Below are positions 25,781 through 35,256 of a stretch of DNA of 64,000 nucleotides, in pieces. Under the pieces are notes generated by a model. That model saw nothing but the letters and a program-made list of their open reading frames with translations, made no database searches and was not told where the DNA came from. This DNA is from Rhodococcus sp. NBC_00297 (GTDB taxonomy: Bacteria > Actinomycetota > Actinomycetes > Mycobacteriales > Mycobacteriaceae): NCBI RefSeq assembly GCF_036173065.1, contig NZ_CP108041.1, positions 372,001-436,000 on the forward strand, given 5' to 3'. Within the stretch, counting starts at the first letter, position 1, and each line of letters starts with the position of its first letter. A program made the translations under genes and the position numbers.

Positions 25781-26467
25781 GTGAAGGATCTGGTGGACAC
25801 CACCGAGATGTATCTCCGGACCATCTACGACTTGGAAGAAGAAGGGGTCGTTCCCCTGCGCGCCCGCATCGCCGAGCGCCTCGAGCAGAGCGGACCGACC
25901 GTGAGCCAGACCGTGGCTCGGATGGAGCGCGACGGGCTGCTCCTGGTCGCGGGCGACCGGCATCTGCAGCTGACGGAGAAGGGCCGCGAGCTCGCGGTCG
26001 CCGTGATGCGCAAGCACCGGCTCGCCGAGCGGCTGCTCGTGGACGTGATCGGCCTGCGCTGGGAGGACGTGCACGCCGAGGCCTGCCGCTGGGAGCACGT
26101 CATGAGCGAGGAGGTCGAACGTCGCCTCGTCGAGGTGCTGGACAACCCGACCACCTCGCCGTACGGGAACCCGATTCCCGGTCTCGCACTGCTGGGTTCG
26201 TCCCGGCCGACCGAGCAGCCGGAGGATCTGGTGCGCCTCAGCGACATCGCGCCCGGAACGCCCACCGCCGTGGTGGTGCGCCGCCTCGCGGAGTACGTGC
26301 AGTCCGACCCCGACACGATCGCGCGCCTGCGCGAGGCCGGAGTCGTCCCGGACGCGCGCGTCACCGTGTCCGTCACGCCGGGCGCGGTCACCATCACCGT
26401 GCCGGGCCACGACGACGTCGACCTGTCCGAGGAGATGGCGCACGCCGTTCAGGTCCGCACCATCTAG
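25781..26467 (+). CDS. ideR: Iron-dependent regulator IdeR/DtxR
   Basis: 228 residues, the usual length. N-terminal winged helix (LVDTTEMYLRTIYDLEEEGV; QSGPTVSQTVARMERDGLL recognition), dimerisation/metal domain (RKHRLAERLLVDVIGLRWED, HAEACRWEHVMSEEVERRL with Cys/Glu/His metal ligands, NPTTSPYGNPIPGL), and a C-terminal SH3-like domain (~150-228). With Fe(II) it represses siderophore and iron uptake genes. GTG 25781 matches IdeR N-termini and has GAAGGG 7 bases upstream. The galE gene follows 48 bp later, as in Corynebacterium. Confidence 0.97.
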   Translation: MKDLVDTTEMYLRTIYDLEEEGVVPLRARIAERLEQSGPTVSQTVARMERDGLLLVAGDRHLQLTEKGRELAVAVMRKHRLAERLLVDVIGLRWEDVHAEACRWEHVMSEEVERRLVEVLDNPTTSPYGNPIPGLALLGSSRPTEQPEDLVRLSDIAPGTPTAVVVRRLAEYVQSDPDTIARLREAGVVPDARVTVSVTPGAVTITVPGHDDVDLSEEMAHAVQVRTI

Positions 26468-26515
26468 CTGCTCGGGTCTCTCGCGGAGTTCCCAGACACA
26501 GGAATCGGAGTTCGA

Positions 26516-27499
26516 GTGAAGTTCGTGGTGACCGGCGGCGCCGGCTACGTCGGCAGCGTGTGCGCGGCCGTCCTGATGGAGAACGATCACGACGTCGTCG
26601 TGGTCGACGATCTGTCCACCGGCAACGCCGACGGGGTGCCCTCGGGTGCGGAGTTCGTCGAGGGCCCCGTCGCCGAGGTCGTCTCGTCCGTGCTCGGACG
26701 CGAGAAGGTCGACGGGGTCCTCCACTTCGCGGCTCAGTCGTTGGTCGGCGAGTCGGTGGAGAAGCCGGAGAAGTACTGGCGCGGCAACCTCGGTGCGGCG
26801 CTGGAACTGCTCGATGCCATCGTCGAGCACCAGGTTCCGCGCCTCGTGTTCTCCTCGACCGCCGCGACGTACGGGGAGCCCGAACGCACGCCCATCACGG
26901 AGGACTTCCCCACTCGGCCCACCAACCCGTACGGAGCCAGCAAGCTCGCGATCGACCATGCGATCACGGGATACACCGCGGCGCACGGGTTCGGGGCGAC
27001 CAGCCTCCGGTACTTCAACGTGGCCGGAGCACACGCCGGCCTCGGCGAGAACCGTGTCGTCGAGACCCACCTCATTCCTCTCGTCCTGCAGGTCGCTCTC
27101 GGACACCGTGAGTCCATCTCGGTGTTCGGCACCGATTGGCCGACACCGGACGGTACGGCCGTCCGTGACTACATCCACGTCCGCGATCTGGCCGACGCGC
27201 ACCTGCGCGCCCTGTCCCAGAGCGTCCCCGGGAGTCACCGGATCTTCAATCTGGGTAGTGGCGAAGGGTTCTCGGTGCGCGAGGTCATCGACGCGTGCCG
27301 CCGCGTCACCGGCGTCGACATCGCCGTCACGGACGCACCCCGGCGAGCCGGCGATCCGGCAGTGCTCGTCGCGTCGAGCGAGAAGGCCATGGCCGAGCTC
27401 GGCTGGAAGCCCGAGCTCACCGATCTCGACGTGATCGTCGCGGACGCCTGGGCGTTCCTGCAGTCTCTCGGCGACAGGGCGCACTCCGCCCGTCGTTGA
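26516..27499 (+). CDS. galE: UDP-glucose 4-epimerase
   Basis: 327 residues, extended SDR. NAD site [20 protein letters not shown] at the N-terminus, [12 protein letters not shown] (acidic residue of beta2), [20 protein letters not shown], catalytic Ser ([12 protein letters not shown]) and [14 protein letters not shown] (YxxxK), then [18 protein letters not shown] and [19 protein letters not shown], both specific to GalE. It interconverts UDP-glucose and UDP-galactose for arabinogalactan and other wall glycans. GTG 26516. It is probably in an operon with ideR. Confidence 0.93.
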   Translation: MKFVVTGGAGYVGSVCAAVLMENDHDVVVVDDLSTGNADGVPSGAEFVEGPVAEVVSSVLGREKVDGVLHFAAQSLVGESVEKPEKYWRGNLGAALELLDAIVEHQVPRLVFSSTAATYGEPERTPITEDFPTRPTNPYGASKLAIDHAITGYTAAHGFGATSLRYFNVAGAHAGLGENRVVETHLIPLVLQVALGHRESISVFGTDWPTPDGTAVRDYIHVRDLADAHLRALSQSVPGSHRIFNLGSGEGFSVREVIDACRRVTGVDIAVTDAPRRAGDPAVLVASSEKAMAELGWKPELTDLDVIVADAWAFLQSLGDRAHSARR

Positions 27500-27508
27500 C
27501 CCCGGGCC

Positions 27509-28579
27509 TCACACCGCGTCCGGCGGCAACTCGACCCCCAGGTCCTCCGCCAGTGACCGCGCGGACAGCACGAGCTCACGCACCACGGTGGGTCGCACAC
27601 CGTTCTGCAGAGCCGTGTCCAGCAGTTGCGCGAAGCGGTACTCCGGATCCGCGGTCAACGCCGTCTGCAGCGCCACCCCGGCGAGCGGTCCGTCTCCGCG
27701 CAGGTACGCCCACGCCCCCAGCATCGTCGCGGGGTGCGCTCGGTCCGGTCCGCTGACCCGCCGCGTCAGCTCGACCCACACCGCCTCGGCCGTGGGTCCC
27801 AGCGCGGTCGTCGCGAGGCCGAGAACGGCGTCCCGCACCGCGATCGTGCTGATCGCCACCATGATGCGTGCCGCCGTCAGGTGGTCGAGCTCGTCGGAGG
27901 CGTGCAGTGCCTCGAGGAAGACGACCGTGTCCGCCAGCAGGTCCGAGTGGCCGACCGGCCCGTCCTCCAGCTCGACCCGCAGTCGGCTGTTGCGGAACCG
28001 TTCGCGCTCCGACTCCGGAACGGGTTGCAGCAGCAGCGCGATCTCCGACCGGGACGTGCGGATCTGCCGTCCCGCCATCACTCGGGACGCCGCGACCTGC
28101 GACGAGCCGGGATCGGGCAGCGTGCCGCACCGCGGATCACCACCCAGGCTGCGCCACCGCTGACCGACCGCCAGGTGGGACACGTGGTGCACACCGAACA
28201 GGTCGATCCCGCGCGGGTCGAGTGTGTCCCGCAGCGCATCGGCCACCACCTCGTACGGCATCGTGAACTTCGACCCGGTGATCAGCACCGCGACGACCGC
28301 GTCCAGACCCTCCCTCGTGCAGACCTCGCCGCACCGCTCGATCACGTCGGCGAGCTCGGGTGAGTCGAGCCGGTCGGAGAGGTCCTGCCGCATGCACATC
28401 TCCACGACGGTGGGGCTGCCGGTGCTGAGGCAGATGAGCACGATGGACCGCGCCGGCACGAAGCCGAGCAGAGCCGGAACGGCGGCGATGAGGTCACCCA
28501 CCGACGTCACGACGGGGTGGTCCGCCGTCGTGGACGACGGGGATCGATGGCGGGGAACGGGGTACGGGCGTCGAGTCAT
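27509..28579 (-). CDS. DUF4192 protein
   Basis: 356 residues. Signature TSVGDLIAAVPALLGFVPAR SIVL near residue 25 and a helical C-terminal half rich in WVELTRRVSGPDRAHP / LGAWAYLRGDGPLAGVALQT (TPR-like). Common in actinobacteria beside ideR-galE; cytosolic, function unknown. ATG 28579. It is convergent with galE, 9 bp apart. Confidence 0.85.
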   Translation of the reverse strand: MTRRPYPVPRHRSPSSTTADHPVVTSVGDLIAAVPALLGFVPARSIVLICLSTGSPTVVEMCMRQDLSDRLDSPELADVIERCGEVCTREGLDAVVAVLITGSKFTMPYEVVADALRDTLDPRGIDLFGVHHVSHLAVGQRWRSLGGDPRCGTLPDPGSSQVAASRVMAGRQIRTSRSEIALLLQPVPESERERFRNSRLRVELEDGPVGHSDLLADTVVFLEALHASDELDHLTAARIMVAISTIAVRDAVLGLATTALGPTAEAVWVELTRRVSGPDRAHPATMLGAWAYLRGDGPLAGVALQTALTADPEYRFAQLLDTALQNGVRPTVVRELVLSARSLAEDLGVELPPDAV

Positions 28580-28717
28580 GAGGAGGACTGTCCGCGTGCG
28601 GCCGACAGGTCCTCCGGGGTCGACCTGGGCCGATGAAACGGCCTGTGGATCGGCCCGCGCCCGGGGATGGACGCTTGCGCGGCTGCCACACTCGTCAGGA
28701 GACGACGAGAGGCAACC

Positions 28718-29149
28718 GTGCGCGCAGTGATTCAGCGAGTGAGCGAAGCGACCGTTCGAGTCGACGGCGTGGAGGTCGGACGTATCGGCGCCGGACTCCT
28801 GGCCCTCGTCGGGGTGTCACCGTCGGACGGCGGCGCGGACGTCGAATACGTCGCCCGCACGATCGCGGATCTCCGCATCCTGCCGGACGAACGATCCGTC
28901 TCGGACGATCCCGACGCAGCCGAGGTCCTCGTCGTGTCCCAGTTCACGCTGTACGGGGACACGCGCAAGGGCCGTCGGCCGTCGTGGAACGGTGCGGCGT
29001 CGGGCGACATCGCAGAACCGCTGGTCGATGCGGTGGTGGCGTCGCTCCGTGCGCGCGGCATCACGGTCGCGACAGGTGTGTTCGGCGCACACATGGCGGT
29101 GCAGTCGGTGAACGACGGGCCCATGACCGTCCTCGTCGACAGCCCCTGA
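28718..29149 (+). CDS. dtd: D-aminoacyl-tRNA deacylase
   Basis: 143 residues. It hydrolyses D-aminoacyl-tRNAs (and Gly-tRNA-Ala). Motifs: [20 protein letters not shown] at the start, [20 protein letters not shown] (~80; SQ motif) and [20 protein letters not shown] near the C-terminus (the cross-subunit Gly-cisPro motif is here NDGPM). GTG 28718 has a GAGAGG ribosome site and agrees with family N-termini; the upstream ATG at 28667 would add a non-homologous extension. Confidence 0.94.
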   Translation: MRAVIQRVSEATVRVDGVEVGRIGAGLLALVGVSPSDGGADVEYVARTIADLRILPDERSVSDDPDAAEVLVVSQFTLYGDTRKGRRPSWNGAASGDIAEPLVDAVVASLRARGITVATGVFGAHMAVQSVNDGPMTVLVDSP

Positions 29150-29150
29150 C

Positions 29151-29801
29151 TCACCGGCCTCGTCGGCGCCGCGGACGGCGCCACACCACTTCCTCCGGCA
29201 ACATCCAGCCGCGACGGCGCGCGAGGAGACACAGGGCCGCGCCGACCACGGTCGCGGCGATCAGAGCTATTGTCGGTTGCCCTGCAGCCTGCACCACCAC
29301 GAGGGTGGCGCTCGCGATCAGGGCGCACGACGCGTAGAGCGTGTTGCCACCGAAGATGGTGGGGATGCGCCCCACCGCGACGTCGCGGATCGCACCGCCG
29401 CCCACCGCGGTGACGGCGCCGAGCCCGATGGCCGGGAGCCACCCGAGCCCGACGCCCAGGGTCTTCTGCGCTCCCGCCGCGGCCCAACAACCGAGTGCCA
29501 GCGCGTCGACGTAGGGGAAGACGCGGTCCCACCCACGCCCTTCGAAGCGCACGGCGAACGCGACGACGGCACCGATCAGCGCCACCGTCAGATAGCGGTA
29601 GTCGGTGAGTGCGACGGGCGGCCCGGCCTGGAGCAGCGTGTCGCGGATGATGCCGCCGCCGAGCCCCGACACGATGGCGAGAACCGAGAAGCCGACCAGG
29701 TCGAAGCGGAAGGCCCGAGCGACGGCGCCGCCGAGAAGGGCGTTGGCGAAGACACCCGTGAGGTCGAGGACCCGGAACAGCTCGGGCACTGCCCATGACA
29801 T
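29151..29801 (-). CDS. TRIC-family cation channel (UPF0126)
   Basis: 216 residues, seven hydrophobic helices in two repeated halves: RVLDLTGVFANALLGGAVAR / SGLGGGIIRDTLLQAGPPVA and AAGAQKTLGVGLGWLPAIGL / VTAVGGGAIRDVAVGRIPTI. The paired GGGxIRD motifs are diagnostic for bacterial TRIC channels (trimeric, K+/cation permeable). It begins 3 bases after the stop of the upstream lipoprotein gene (TAG, CCC, ATG), so the two are coupled. The tail is strongly basic (RRPRRRRGR). Confidence 0.87.
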   Translation of the reverse strand: MSWAVPELFRVLDLTGVFANALLGGAVARAFRFDLVGFSVLAIVSGLGGGIIRDTLLQAGPPVALTDYRYLTVALIGAVVAFAVRFEGRGWDRVFPYVDALALGCWAAAGAQKTLGVGLGWLPAIGLGAVTAVGGGAIRDVAVGRIPTIFGGNTLYASCALIASATLVVVQAAGQPTIALIAATVVGAALCLLARRRGWMLPEEVVWRRPRRRRGR

Positions 29802-29804
29802 GGG

Positions 29805-30614
29805 CTATCCCCCGGCCTTGACCTTCTGCACCGCGGCGGTGAACGTGCGGTCGAGCGTGGCGGAGTCGGGCGTCAGTTCCCCGAAGGACATGTACGTCGC
29901 CGTGACGCGGACGTCGTCGACCTGGGCCAGCAGCGACAGCATGGACTGCGTGACCTCGCCCGCCTGGCCACCGGAGGTGACGGTACGACGTAGCGCAAGG
30001 GTGTCGTCGGCACCGATCGGCGGCGGCGGAACGATGTCGGTGGTCACCAGGCTCGTCACACCGGCAGAGGTGGCCTCGACCTCCGAGCACTCCTCCCACA
30101 ACGCCTTCCGATCCTCCAGCGTCGTGTCCACCCGCGAGAGCTCGATGGAGATGGTGGCCCGGTTCTCGGGATCGGTCGCGACCAGCAGTGCCGTCGAGTC
30201 GGGATCGGACGATCGTGCCTCGGGCTTGCATCCCGCCGGTTCGACGGACGCGTCGGCCGCGATGCCGTCGAGGTCCTGAGCCGCCTGCGCCACGGCCTGC
30301 GGGGGCAACACCACGGCCTGGTACGGCGCCGTGAAGGTGCTGGGATCGAGGAGCAGGGCCGACAGCGATCCCGCCGCGTCGGGACTCGCCGAGGTGCTGG
30401 ACGAAGAGCTCGACGGTGTGGTGGTGGTCGACGACGACGAGCCGGGTGCACTGGACGGCGCGGCGGAGGGCGGCGGACCGCCGGCCTCCGGCGTCCCGCT
30501 CACCGTGGAGCCACCGCACCCCGCCAGCACGGCGGCGGCGAGGGCGGCGAGCGCACCGGCACGCACCGCGGACACTCTGCTGGTGGCACCGGTACTCGTC
30601 GCTCGCGTCTGCAT
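29805..30614 (-). CDS. Secreted lipoprotein with DUF5642/PknH-sensor-like domain
   Basis: 269 residues. Signal peptide (~18-40) with lipobox LAGC (Cys about 42), then a long Ser/Thr/Pro linker (~45-85; TTTTPSSSSSSTS) and a folded domain (~88-269) with a Cys pair (PAGCKPEA, LWEECSEV) likely disulfide-bonded. It resembles actinobacterial DUF5642 or the extracellular sensor domain of PknH. ATG 30614 follows AGGGGAG. It is anchored to the outer face of the membrane, with its gene directly upstream of the TRIC channel gene. Confidence 0.75.
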   Translation of the reverse strand: MQTRATSTGATSRVSAVRAGALAALAAAVLAGCGGSTVSGTPEAGGPPPSAAPSSAPGSSSSTTTTPSSSSSSTSASPDAAGSLSALLLDPSTFTAPYQAVVLPPQAVAQAAQDLDGIAADASVEPAGCKPEARSSDPDSTALLVATDPENRATISIELSRVDTTLEDRKALWEECSEVEATSAGVTSLVTTDIVPPPPIGADDTLALRRTVTSGGQAGEVTQSMLSLLAQVDDVRVTATYMSFGELTPDSATLDRTFTAAVQKVKAGG

Positions 30615-30739
30615 GTCTCCCCTGTCGGTGAGGTCCCCGGGCGTCCGGTGACCGTGCGTGGCCTCGACGCTGCCACACCGGCGCCCGCCCGCCCGCGGGC
30701 CACACCGAGGGGTGTCCGGTTCGTTACCCGGCACTCGGC

Positions 30740-31378
30740 TCAGGATCCGCGTGCGATCCATTCCTCGAGATGGGGCGATTCGTCGCCGATGGACGTCCCG
30801 TCCCCGTGGCCGGTGTTGACCACCGTCTCCGGTGACAGGGCGAACAGTCGTTCCCGGATGCTGCCGATGATCGTCGGGAAGTCCGAGTAGGACCGCCCGG
30901 TGGCACCGGGCCCGCCGGAGAACAACGTGTCGCCGCTGAAGAGCTGACCGGCCTCGGGGAGGTACAGGCAACTCGATCCCGGTGAGTGACCCGGCGTGTG
31001 CAGGACCTCGATCTCGGTGTCGGCGATCGAGATCCGGTCCCCGTCCGCCAGATCACGGTGAGCCAGTCCCGGGTGCGTCTGTTCCCAGAGCACGTCGTCG
31101 GCGGGGTGTAGCAGGATCGGTGCGTCGAGCCGCTCCGCGAGCTCGGGCGCGACCGTCACGTGGTCGTTGTGTCCGTGGGTGCACACCACGGCGACGACCT
31201 TCCGGCCACCGACCGCGTCGATGATCGGGGCCGCGTCGTGCGCTGCGTCGACGATCACCACCTCGGAGTCGTCGCCGACGATCCAGATGTTGTTGTCGAC
31301 GGCCCAGGATCCGCCGTCGAGCTCGAACGTGCCCGTGGTGACGACCTTCTCGACACGGAAGCCGGAAGGCGTGGTCAC
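30740..31378 (-). CDS. MBL-fold hydrolase, partner of the mycothiol formaldehyde dehydrogenase
   Basis: 212 residues. Metallo-beta-lactamase fold: [20 protein letters not shown] (~74; HxHxDH metal site), [16 protein letters not shown] (His ligand), [20 protein letters not shown] (Asp ligand) and [15 protein letters not shown] (His). This is a glyoxalase II-like thioesterase; next to mscR it could hydrolyse S-formylmycothiol or another mycothiol thioester. GTG 31378 overlaps the mscR stop as GTGA, so it is coupled. The same pair occurs as Rv2259/Rv2260. Confidence 0.85.
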   Translation of the reverse strand: MTTPSGFRVEKVVTTGTFELDGGSWAVDNNIWIVGDDSEVVIVDAAHDAAPIIDAVGGRKVVAVVCTHGHNDHVTVAPELAERLDAPILLHPADDVLWEQTHPGLAHRDLADGDRISIADTEIEVLHTPGHSPGSSCLYLPEAGQLFSGDTLFSGGPGATGRSYSDFPTIIGSIRERLFALSPETVVNTGHGDGTSIGDESPHLEEWIARGS

Positions 31379-32460
31379 AGGACCACCACCGAACGCAGGA
31401 CCTGACCCTTGGCCATGGTGTCGAACGCCGCCTCGACGTCGTCCAGCGCGATGCGCTCGGTCACGAACTTCTCCAGCGGCAGACGACCCTGCTGGTACAG
31501 GTCGACCAGCATCGGGAAGTCGCGCTCGGGAAGGCAGTCGCCGTACCAGGAGGACTTGAGTGAACCGCCTCGACTGAAGAAGTCGATCAACGGCATCTCG
31601 AGCGTCATGTCCGGCGTCGGGACACCGACCAGGACGACGGTGCCGGCCAGGTCGCGGGCGTAGAAGGCCTGCTTCCACGTCTCGGGACGTCCGACGGCGT
31701 CGATGACCACGTCGGCACCGAAGCCGCCCGTCAACTCCTGGATGGCCTCGACAGCGTCCACGTCGGAGGCGTCGACGGTGTGCGTGGCACCCAGGCCCGT
31801 CGCCCACTCGAGCTTGCCCTTGTCGCGGTCCACCGCGATGATCGTGCCCGCTCCTGCCAGCCGGGCACCGGCGATGGCGGCGTCGCCGACACCACCGCAG
31901 CCGATCACCGCGACCGAGTCGCCGCGACCGACGTTGCCGGTGTTCATCGCCGCACCGAGGCCTGCCATGACGCCGCAGCCGAGCAGTCCGACGACGGCGG
32001 GGTCGGCGGAGGGATCGACCTTGGTGCACTGGCCCTCGTGCACGAGGGTCTTGTCGGCGAAGGCGCCGATGCCCAGTGCGGGCGAGAGTTCCGTGCCGTC
32101 CTCGAGTGTCATCTTCTGCGAGGCGTTGTGCGTGTCGAAGCAGTACCAGGGCTCACCGCGCTTGCAGGCACGACACTGACCGCACACCGCGCGCCAGTTG
32201 AGCACCACGAAGTCGCCGACCTCGACGTGGGTGACCGCGTCGCCGACCGTCTCCACGATGCCGGCCGCCTCGTGGCCGAGCAGGAACGGGAACTCGTCGT
32301 TGATGCCACCCTCGCGGTAGTGCAGGTCGGTGTGGCAGACGCCGCAGGCCTGCACCCGCACGACCACGTCGTTGGAGCCCGGATCGGGAATGACGATCGT
32401 CTCGAGGGACACCGGAGCACCCTTGCTCCGAGCGACGACGCCGCGGACCTGCTGTGGCAT
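31375..32460 (-). CDS. mscR: S-(hydroxymethyl)mycothiol dehydrogenase / S-nitrosomycothiol reductase
   Basis: 361 residues, the exact mycobacterial length. Zinc medium-chain ADH: catalytic zinc ligands Cys42 ([12 protein letters not shown]) and His63 ([11 protein letters not shown]), structural zinc cysteines [15 protein letters not shown] (~92-106), NAD site [20 protein letters not shown] (~190-210). It oxidises formaldehyde bound to mycothiol and reduces S-nitrosomycothiol, the actinobacterial counterpart of glutathione-dependent FDH. ATG 32460 with GGAGG ribosome site. It is divergent from sthA and upstream of the MBL hydrolase. Confidence 0.92.
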   Translation of the reverse strand: MPQQVRGVVARSKGAPVSLETIVIPDPGSNDVVVRVQACGVCHTDLHYREGGINDEFPFLLGHEAAGIVETVGDAVTHVEVGDFVVLNWRAVCGQCRACKRGEPWYCFDTHNASQKMTLEDGTELSPALGIGAFADKTLVHEGQCTKVDPSADPAVVGLLGCGVMAGLGAAMNTGNVGRGDSVAVIGCGGVGDAAIAGARLAGAGTIIAVDRDKGKLEWATGLGATHTVDASDVDAVEAIQELTGGFGADVVIDAVGRPETWKQAFYARDLAGTVVLVGVPTPDMTLEMPLIDFFSRGGSLKSSWYGDCLPERDFPMLVDLYQQGRLPLEKFVTERIALDDVEAAFDTMAKGQVLRSVVVL

Positions 32461-32613
32461 TTCTTGCCTCCATCTGTCGGTACTGCCGGGTGCTGCGAAC
32501 CTGACCGTCACCCTAACGATGCACAGGTGCGAACTGCTGCATCGGAGAGGTGTTCACCCAGTCGTGACACGCACGGCACACCGGATTCTCCTGACGGGAC
32601 TACTTGTTGGGGC

Positions 32614-34029
32614 ATGTCGGACCAACTCGAATACGACCTGGTAGTCATCGGTTCCGGACCGGGAGGGCAGAAGGCCGCGATCGCGGCGGCGAAACTGGGC
32701 AAGCGCGTCGCCATCATCGAGAAGGGCAGCATGCTCGGCGGCGTGTGCGTCAACACGGGCACCATCCCGTCGAAGACGCTGCGCGAGGCGGTTCTCTATC
32801 TGACAGGCCTCAATCAACGCGAGCTCTACGGAGCGAGCTATCGCGTCAAGGCGAACATCACGCCGTCGGATCTGCTGGCCCGGACGTCCCACGTGATCGG
32901 CAAGGAGGTCGAGGTCGTCCGATCGCAATTACTGCGCAACCGAATAGAGATGATCACCGGCGAGGGCCGGTTCCTCGACGCGCACACCATCGCGGTGGAC
33001 GACCGCAGCCGCGGCGAGCGCATCACGCTCGGTGCGCGGAACGTCGTGATCGCCACCGGGACGGCGCCCGCCCGTCCCGACGACGTCGAGTTCGACAACT
33101 ACCGCGTGCTGGACTCCGACGGCATTCTGGATCTGCAGTTCATCCCGTCGTCGATGGTGGTGGTCGGAGCCGGCGTCATCGGGATCGAGTACGCCTCCAT
33201 GTTCGCGGCGCTCGGATGCAAGGTGACCGTGGTCGAGAAGCGCGACACCATGCTCGACTTCTGTGACCGTGAGATCGTCGAGTCGCTGCAGTTCCACCTG
33301 CGCGACCTCGCGGTCACGTTCCGCTTCGGCGAGGCGGTCACGGCCGTCGACGTGGGTCCGTCGGGAACGGTGACCACGCTGGCGAGCGGGAAGAAGATCC
33401 CGGCCGAGACGGTGATGTACTCGGCCGGACGTCAGGGCATGACCGACGGGCTGGATCTGGAGAAGGCCGGGCTCGAGGCGGACGCCCGAGGACGGATCGA
33501 CGTCGACGACGACTTTCAGACCAAGGTGGACACGATCTACGCGGTCGGTGATGTCATCGGATTCCCCGCGTTGGCCGCGACGTCGATGGATCAGGGCCGA
33601 CTGGCCGCGTATCACGCCTTCGGCGAGCCGGGGAACAAGCTCACCGACCTTCAGCCCATCGGCATCTACTCCATCCCGGAGGTGTCCTACGTCGGCGCGA
33701 CCGAGGTGGAACTGACGAAGAACTCCGTTCCCTACGAGGTGGGCGTGTCCCGCTACCGCGAACTCGCGCGCGGACAGATCGCGGGAGACTCCCACGGGAT
33801 GCTGAAACTGATCGTGTCCACCGTCGACCGTCGGGTTCTCGGCGTGCACATCTTCGGTTCCGGCGCGACCGACCTCGTGCACATCGGCCAGGCGGTCATG
33901 GGGTGCGGGGGCACGGTCGACTATCTGGTCGACGCCGTCTTCAACTATCCGACCATGTCCGAGGCGTACAAGGTCGCGGCGCTGGACGTCGCCAACAAGA
34001 TCCGGGCTCTGGAGGCTTTCACGCGCTGA
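32614..34029 (+). CDS. sthA: Soluble pyridine nucleotide transhydrogenase
   Basis: 471 residues. Two-dinucleotide-binding flavoprotein: FAD site [20 protein letters not shown] (~9-28), pseudo-redox motif [19 protein letters not shown] (Cys45; the second Cys of disulfide reductases is Thr50), NAD(P) site [20 protein letters not shown] (~180), second FAD motif [20 protein letters not shown], and a C-terminal interface domain ([15 protein letters not shown]). Loss of the second redox Cys points to transhydrogenase, transferring hydride between NADPH and NAD+. Equivalent to Rv2713. Confidence 0.93.
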   Translation: MSDQLEYDLVVIGSGPGGQKAAIAAAKLGKRVAIIEKGSMLGGVCVNTGTIPSKTLREAVLYLTGLNQRELYGASYRVKANITPSDLLARTSHVIGKEVEVVRSQLLRNRIEMITGEGRFLDAHTIAVDDRSRGERITLGARNVVIATGTAPARPDDVEFDNYRVLDSDGILDLQFIPSSMVVVGAGVIGIEYASMFAALGCKVTVVEKRDTMLDFCDREIVESLQFHLRDLAVTFRFGEAVTAVDVGPSGTVTTLASGKKIPAETVMYSAGRQGMTDGLDLEKAGLEADARGRIDVDDDFQTKVDTIYAVGDVIGFPALAATSMDQGRLAAYHAFGEPGNKLTDLQPIGIYSIPEVSYVGATEVELTKNSVPYEVGVSRYRELARGQIAGDSHGMLKLIVSTVDRRVLGVHIFGSGATDLVHIGQAVMGCGGTVDYLVDAVFNYPTMSEAYKVAALDVANKIRALEAFTR

Positions 34030-34178
34030 CCGGCGACGGCGGGGAATGTCGGGGTCCCCGCCGTCGTTGGGAGGAGAAACGGGTGAAGCCCGGTCGCGCA
34101 GGGTCGCTGTGGGAAAATGGGGTAACCGCACAGTGGTGCCCCGGCAGGACACGCACGGCGACGAGGAAGGACACCGGC

Positions 34179-35147
34179 ATGGACGAGAAGTCGAGAATGT
34201 ACGAGCTGGAGTTTCCAGCGCCCCGAGTGTCGTCCGAGGACGGCGTGGGTCCGGTGCTGGTCCACGGCCTCGAGGGTTTCTCCGACGCAGGTCACGCGGT
34301 CAAGCTGGCCACCACGCATCTGCGTGAGACCCTGGAGACCGAACTGGTGGCGTCCTTCGACGTCGACGAGTTGCTCGACTACCGCTCACGTCGCCCCATG
34401 ATGACGTTCTCCGCCGACCACTTCTCCGACTACGACGAGCCGCACCTCAATCTCTACGCGGTGCAGGACGCCGTGGGCACCCCGTTCCTGCTGCTGGCAG
34501 GTCTCGAACCCGACCTGAAGTGGGAGAAGTTCACCACCGCGGTGCGTCTGCTGTCGGAGCAGCTCGGAGTACGCCGCACCATCGGCCTCAACTCCATTCC
34601 CATGGCGGTGCCGCACACCCGGCCGCTGGGCGTCACCGCCCACTCCAGCGACACCGACCTGGTGGGCGAGCACCACAAGTGGTCGGGCGAGCTGCAGGTG
34701 CCGGCCAGCGCCTCGTCCCTGCTCGAGTACCGCATGGCTCAGCACGGCCACGAATCGATGGGCTTCTCGGTGCACGTGCCGCACTACCTGGCACAGACGG
34801 CGTACCCGAGCGCGGCGGAGACGCTGCTCGAACTGGTAGCCGAATCGTCGAAGCTGACCATTCCGTTGAACGCACTGACGGAATCTGCGGCACGGGTGCG
34901 CGAGCAGGTCGACCAGCACGTCGAGGGCAACCCGGAGGTCCAGTCCGTGGTCCAGGCACTCGAGCGTCAGTACGACACCTTCGTCACGGCGCAGGAGCAG
35001 CAGTCGACGCTCCTCGCCGCGGACGAGGAACTGCCCAGCGGCGACGAACTGGGTGCCGAGTTCGAGAAGTTCCTCGCGGAGCAGACCGAGTTCGTCGAGG
35101 ACGAGCCGTCGCCCGAGGGTCCCGAGGACGGAACAGACCGCTCCTGA
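34179..35147 (+). CDS. PAC2-family protein
   Basis: 322 residues. PAC2 fold (~20-245; VLVHGLEGFSDAGHAVKLAT, SFDVDELLDYRSRRPMMTFS, TIGLNSIPMAVPHTRPLGVT, SASSLLEYRMAQHGHESMGF) followed by a coiled-coil-prone tail (~255-310). Homologous to the eukaryotic 20S assembly chaperone PAC2 and to Rv2714, whose structure is known but whose role is unclear. ATG 34179 with GAGGAAGG upstream; ATG 34197 is an alternative. Third in a rightward run after sthA. Confidence 0.87.
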   Translation: MDEKSRMYELEFPAPRVSSEDGVGPVLVHGLEGFSDAGHAVKLATTHLRETLETELVASFDVDELLDYRSRRPMMTFSADHFSDYDEPHLNLYAVQDAVGTPFLLLAGLEPDLKWEKFTTAVRLLSEQLGVRRTIGLNSIPMAVPHTRPLGVTAHSSDTDLVGEHHKWSGELQVPASASSLLEYRMAQHGHESMGFSVHVPHYLAQTAYPSAAETLLELVAESSKLTIPLNALTESAARVREQVDQHVEGNPEVQSVVQALERQYDTFVTAQEQQSTLLAADEELPSGDELGAEFEKFLAEQTEFVEDEPSPEGPEDGTDRS

Positions 35148-35256
35148 CGTCACGAGTTCTTACCCAGCCGTAACCCGACGGCTGTGTGAACGGTGACGAT
35201 CCCGGTTTACGCTCGGTCGGCGACACACACGGTGCCGCCGATCGAGAGGGGCCGGG

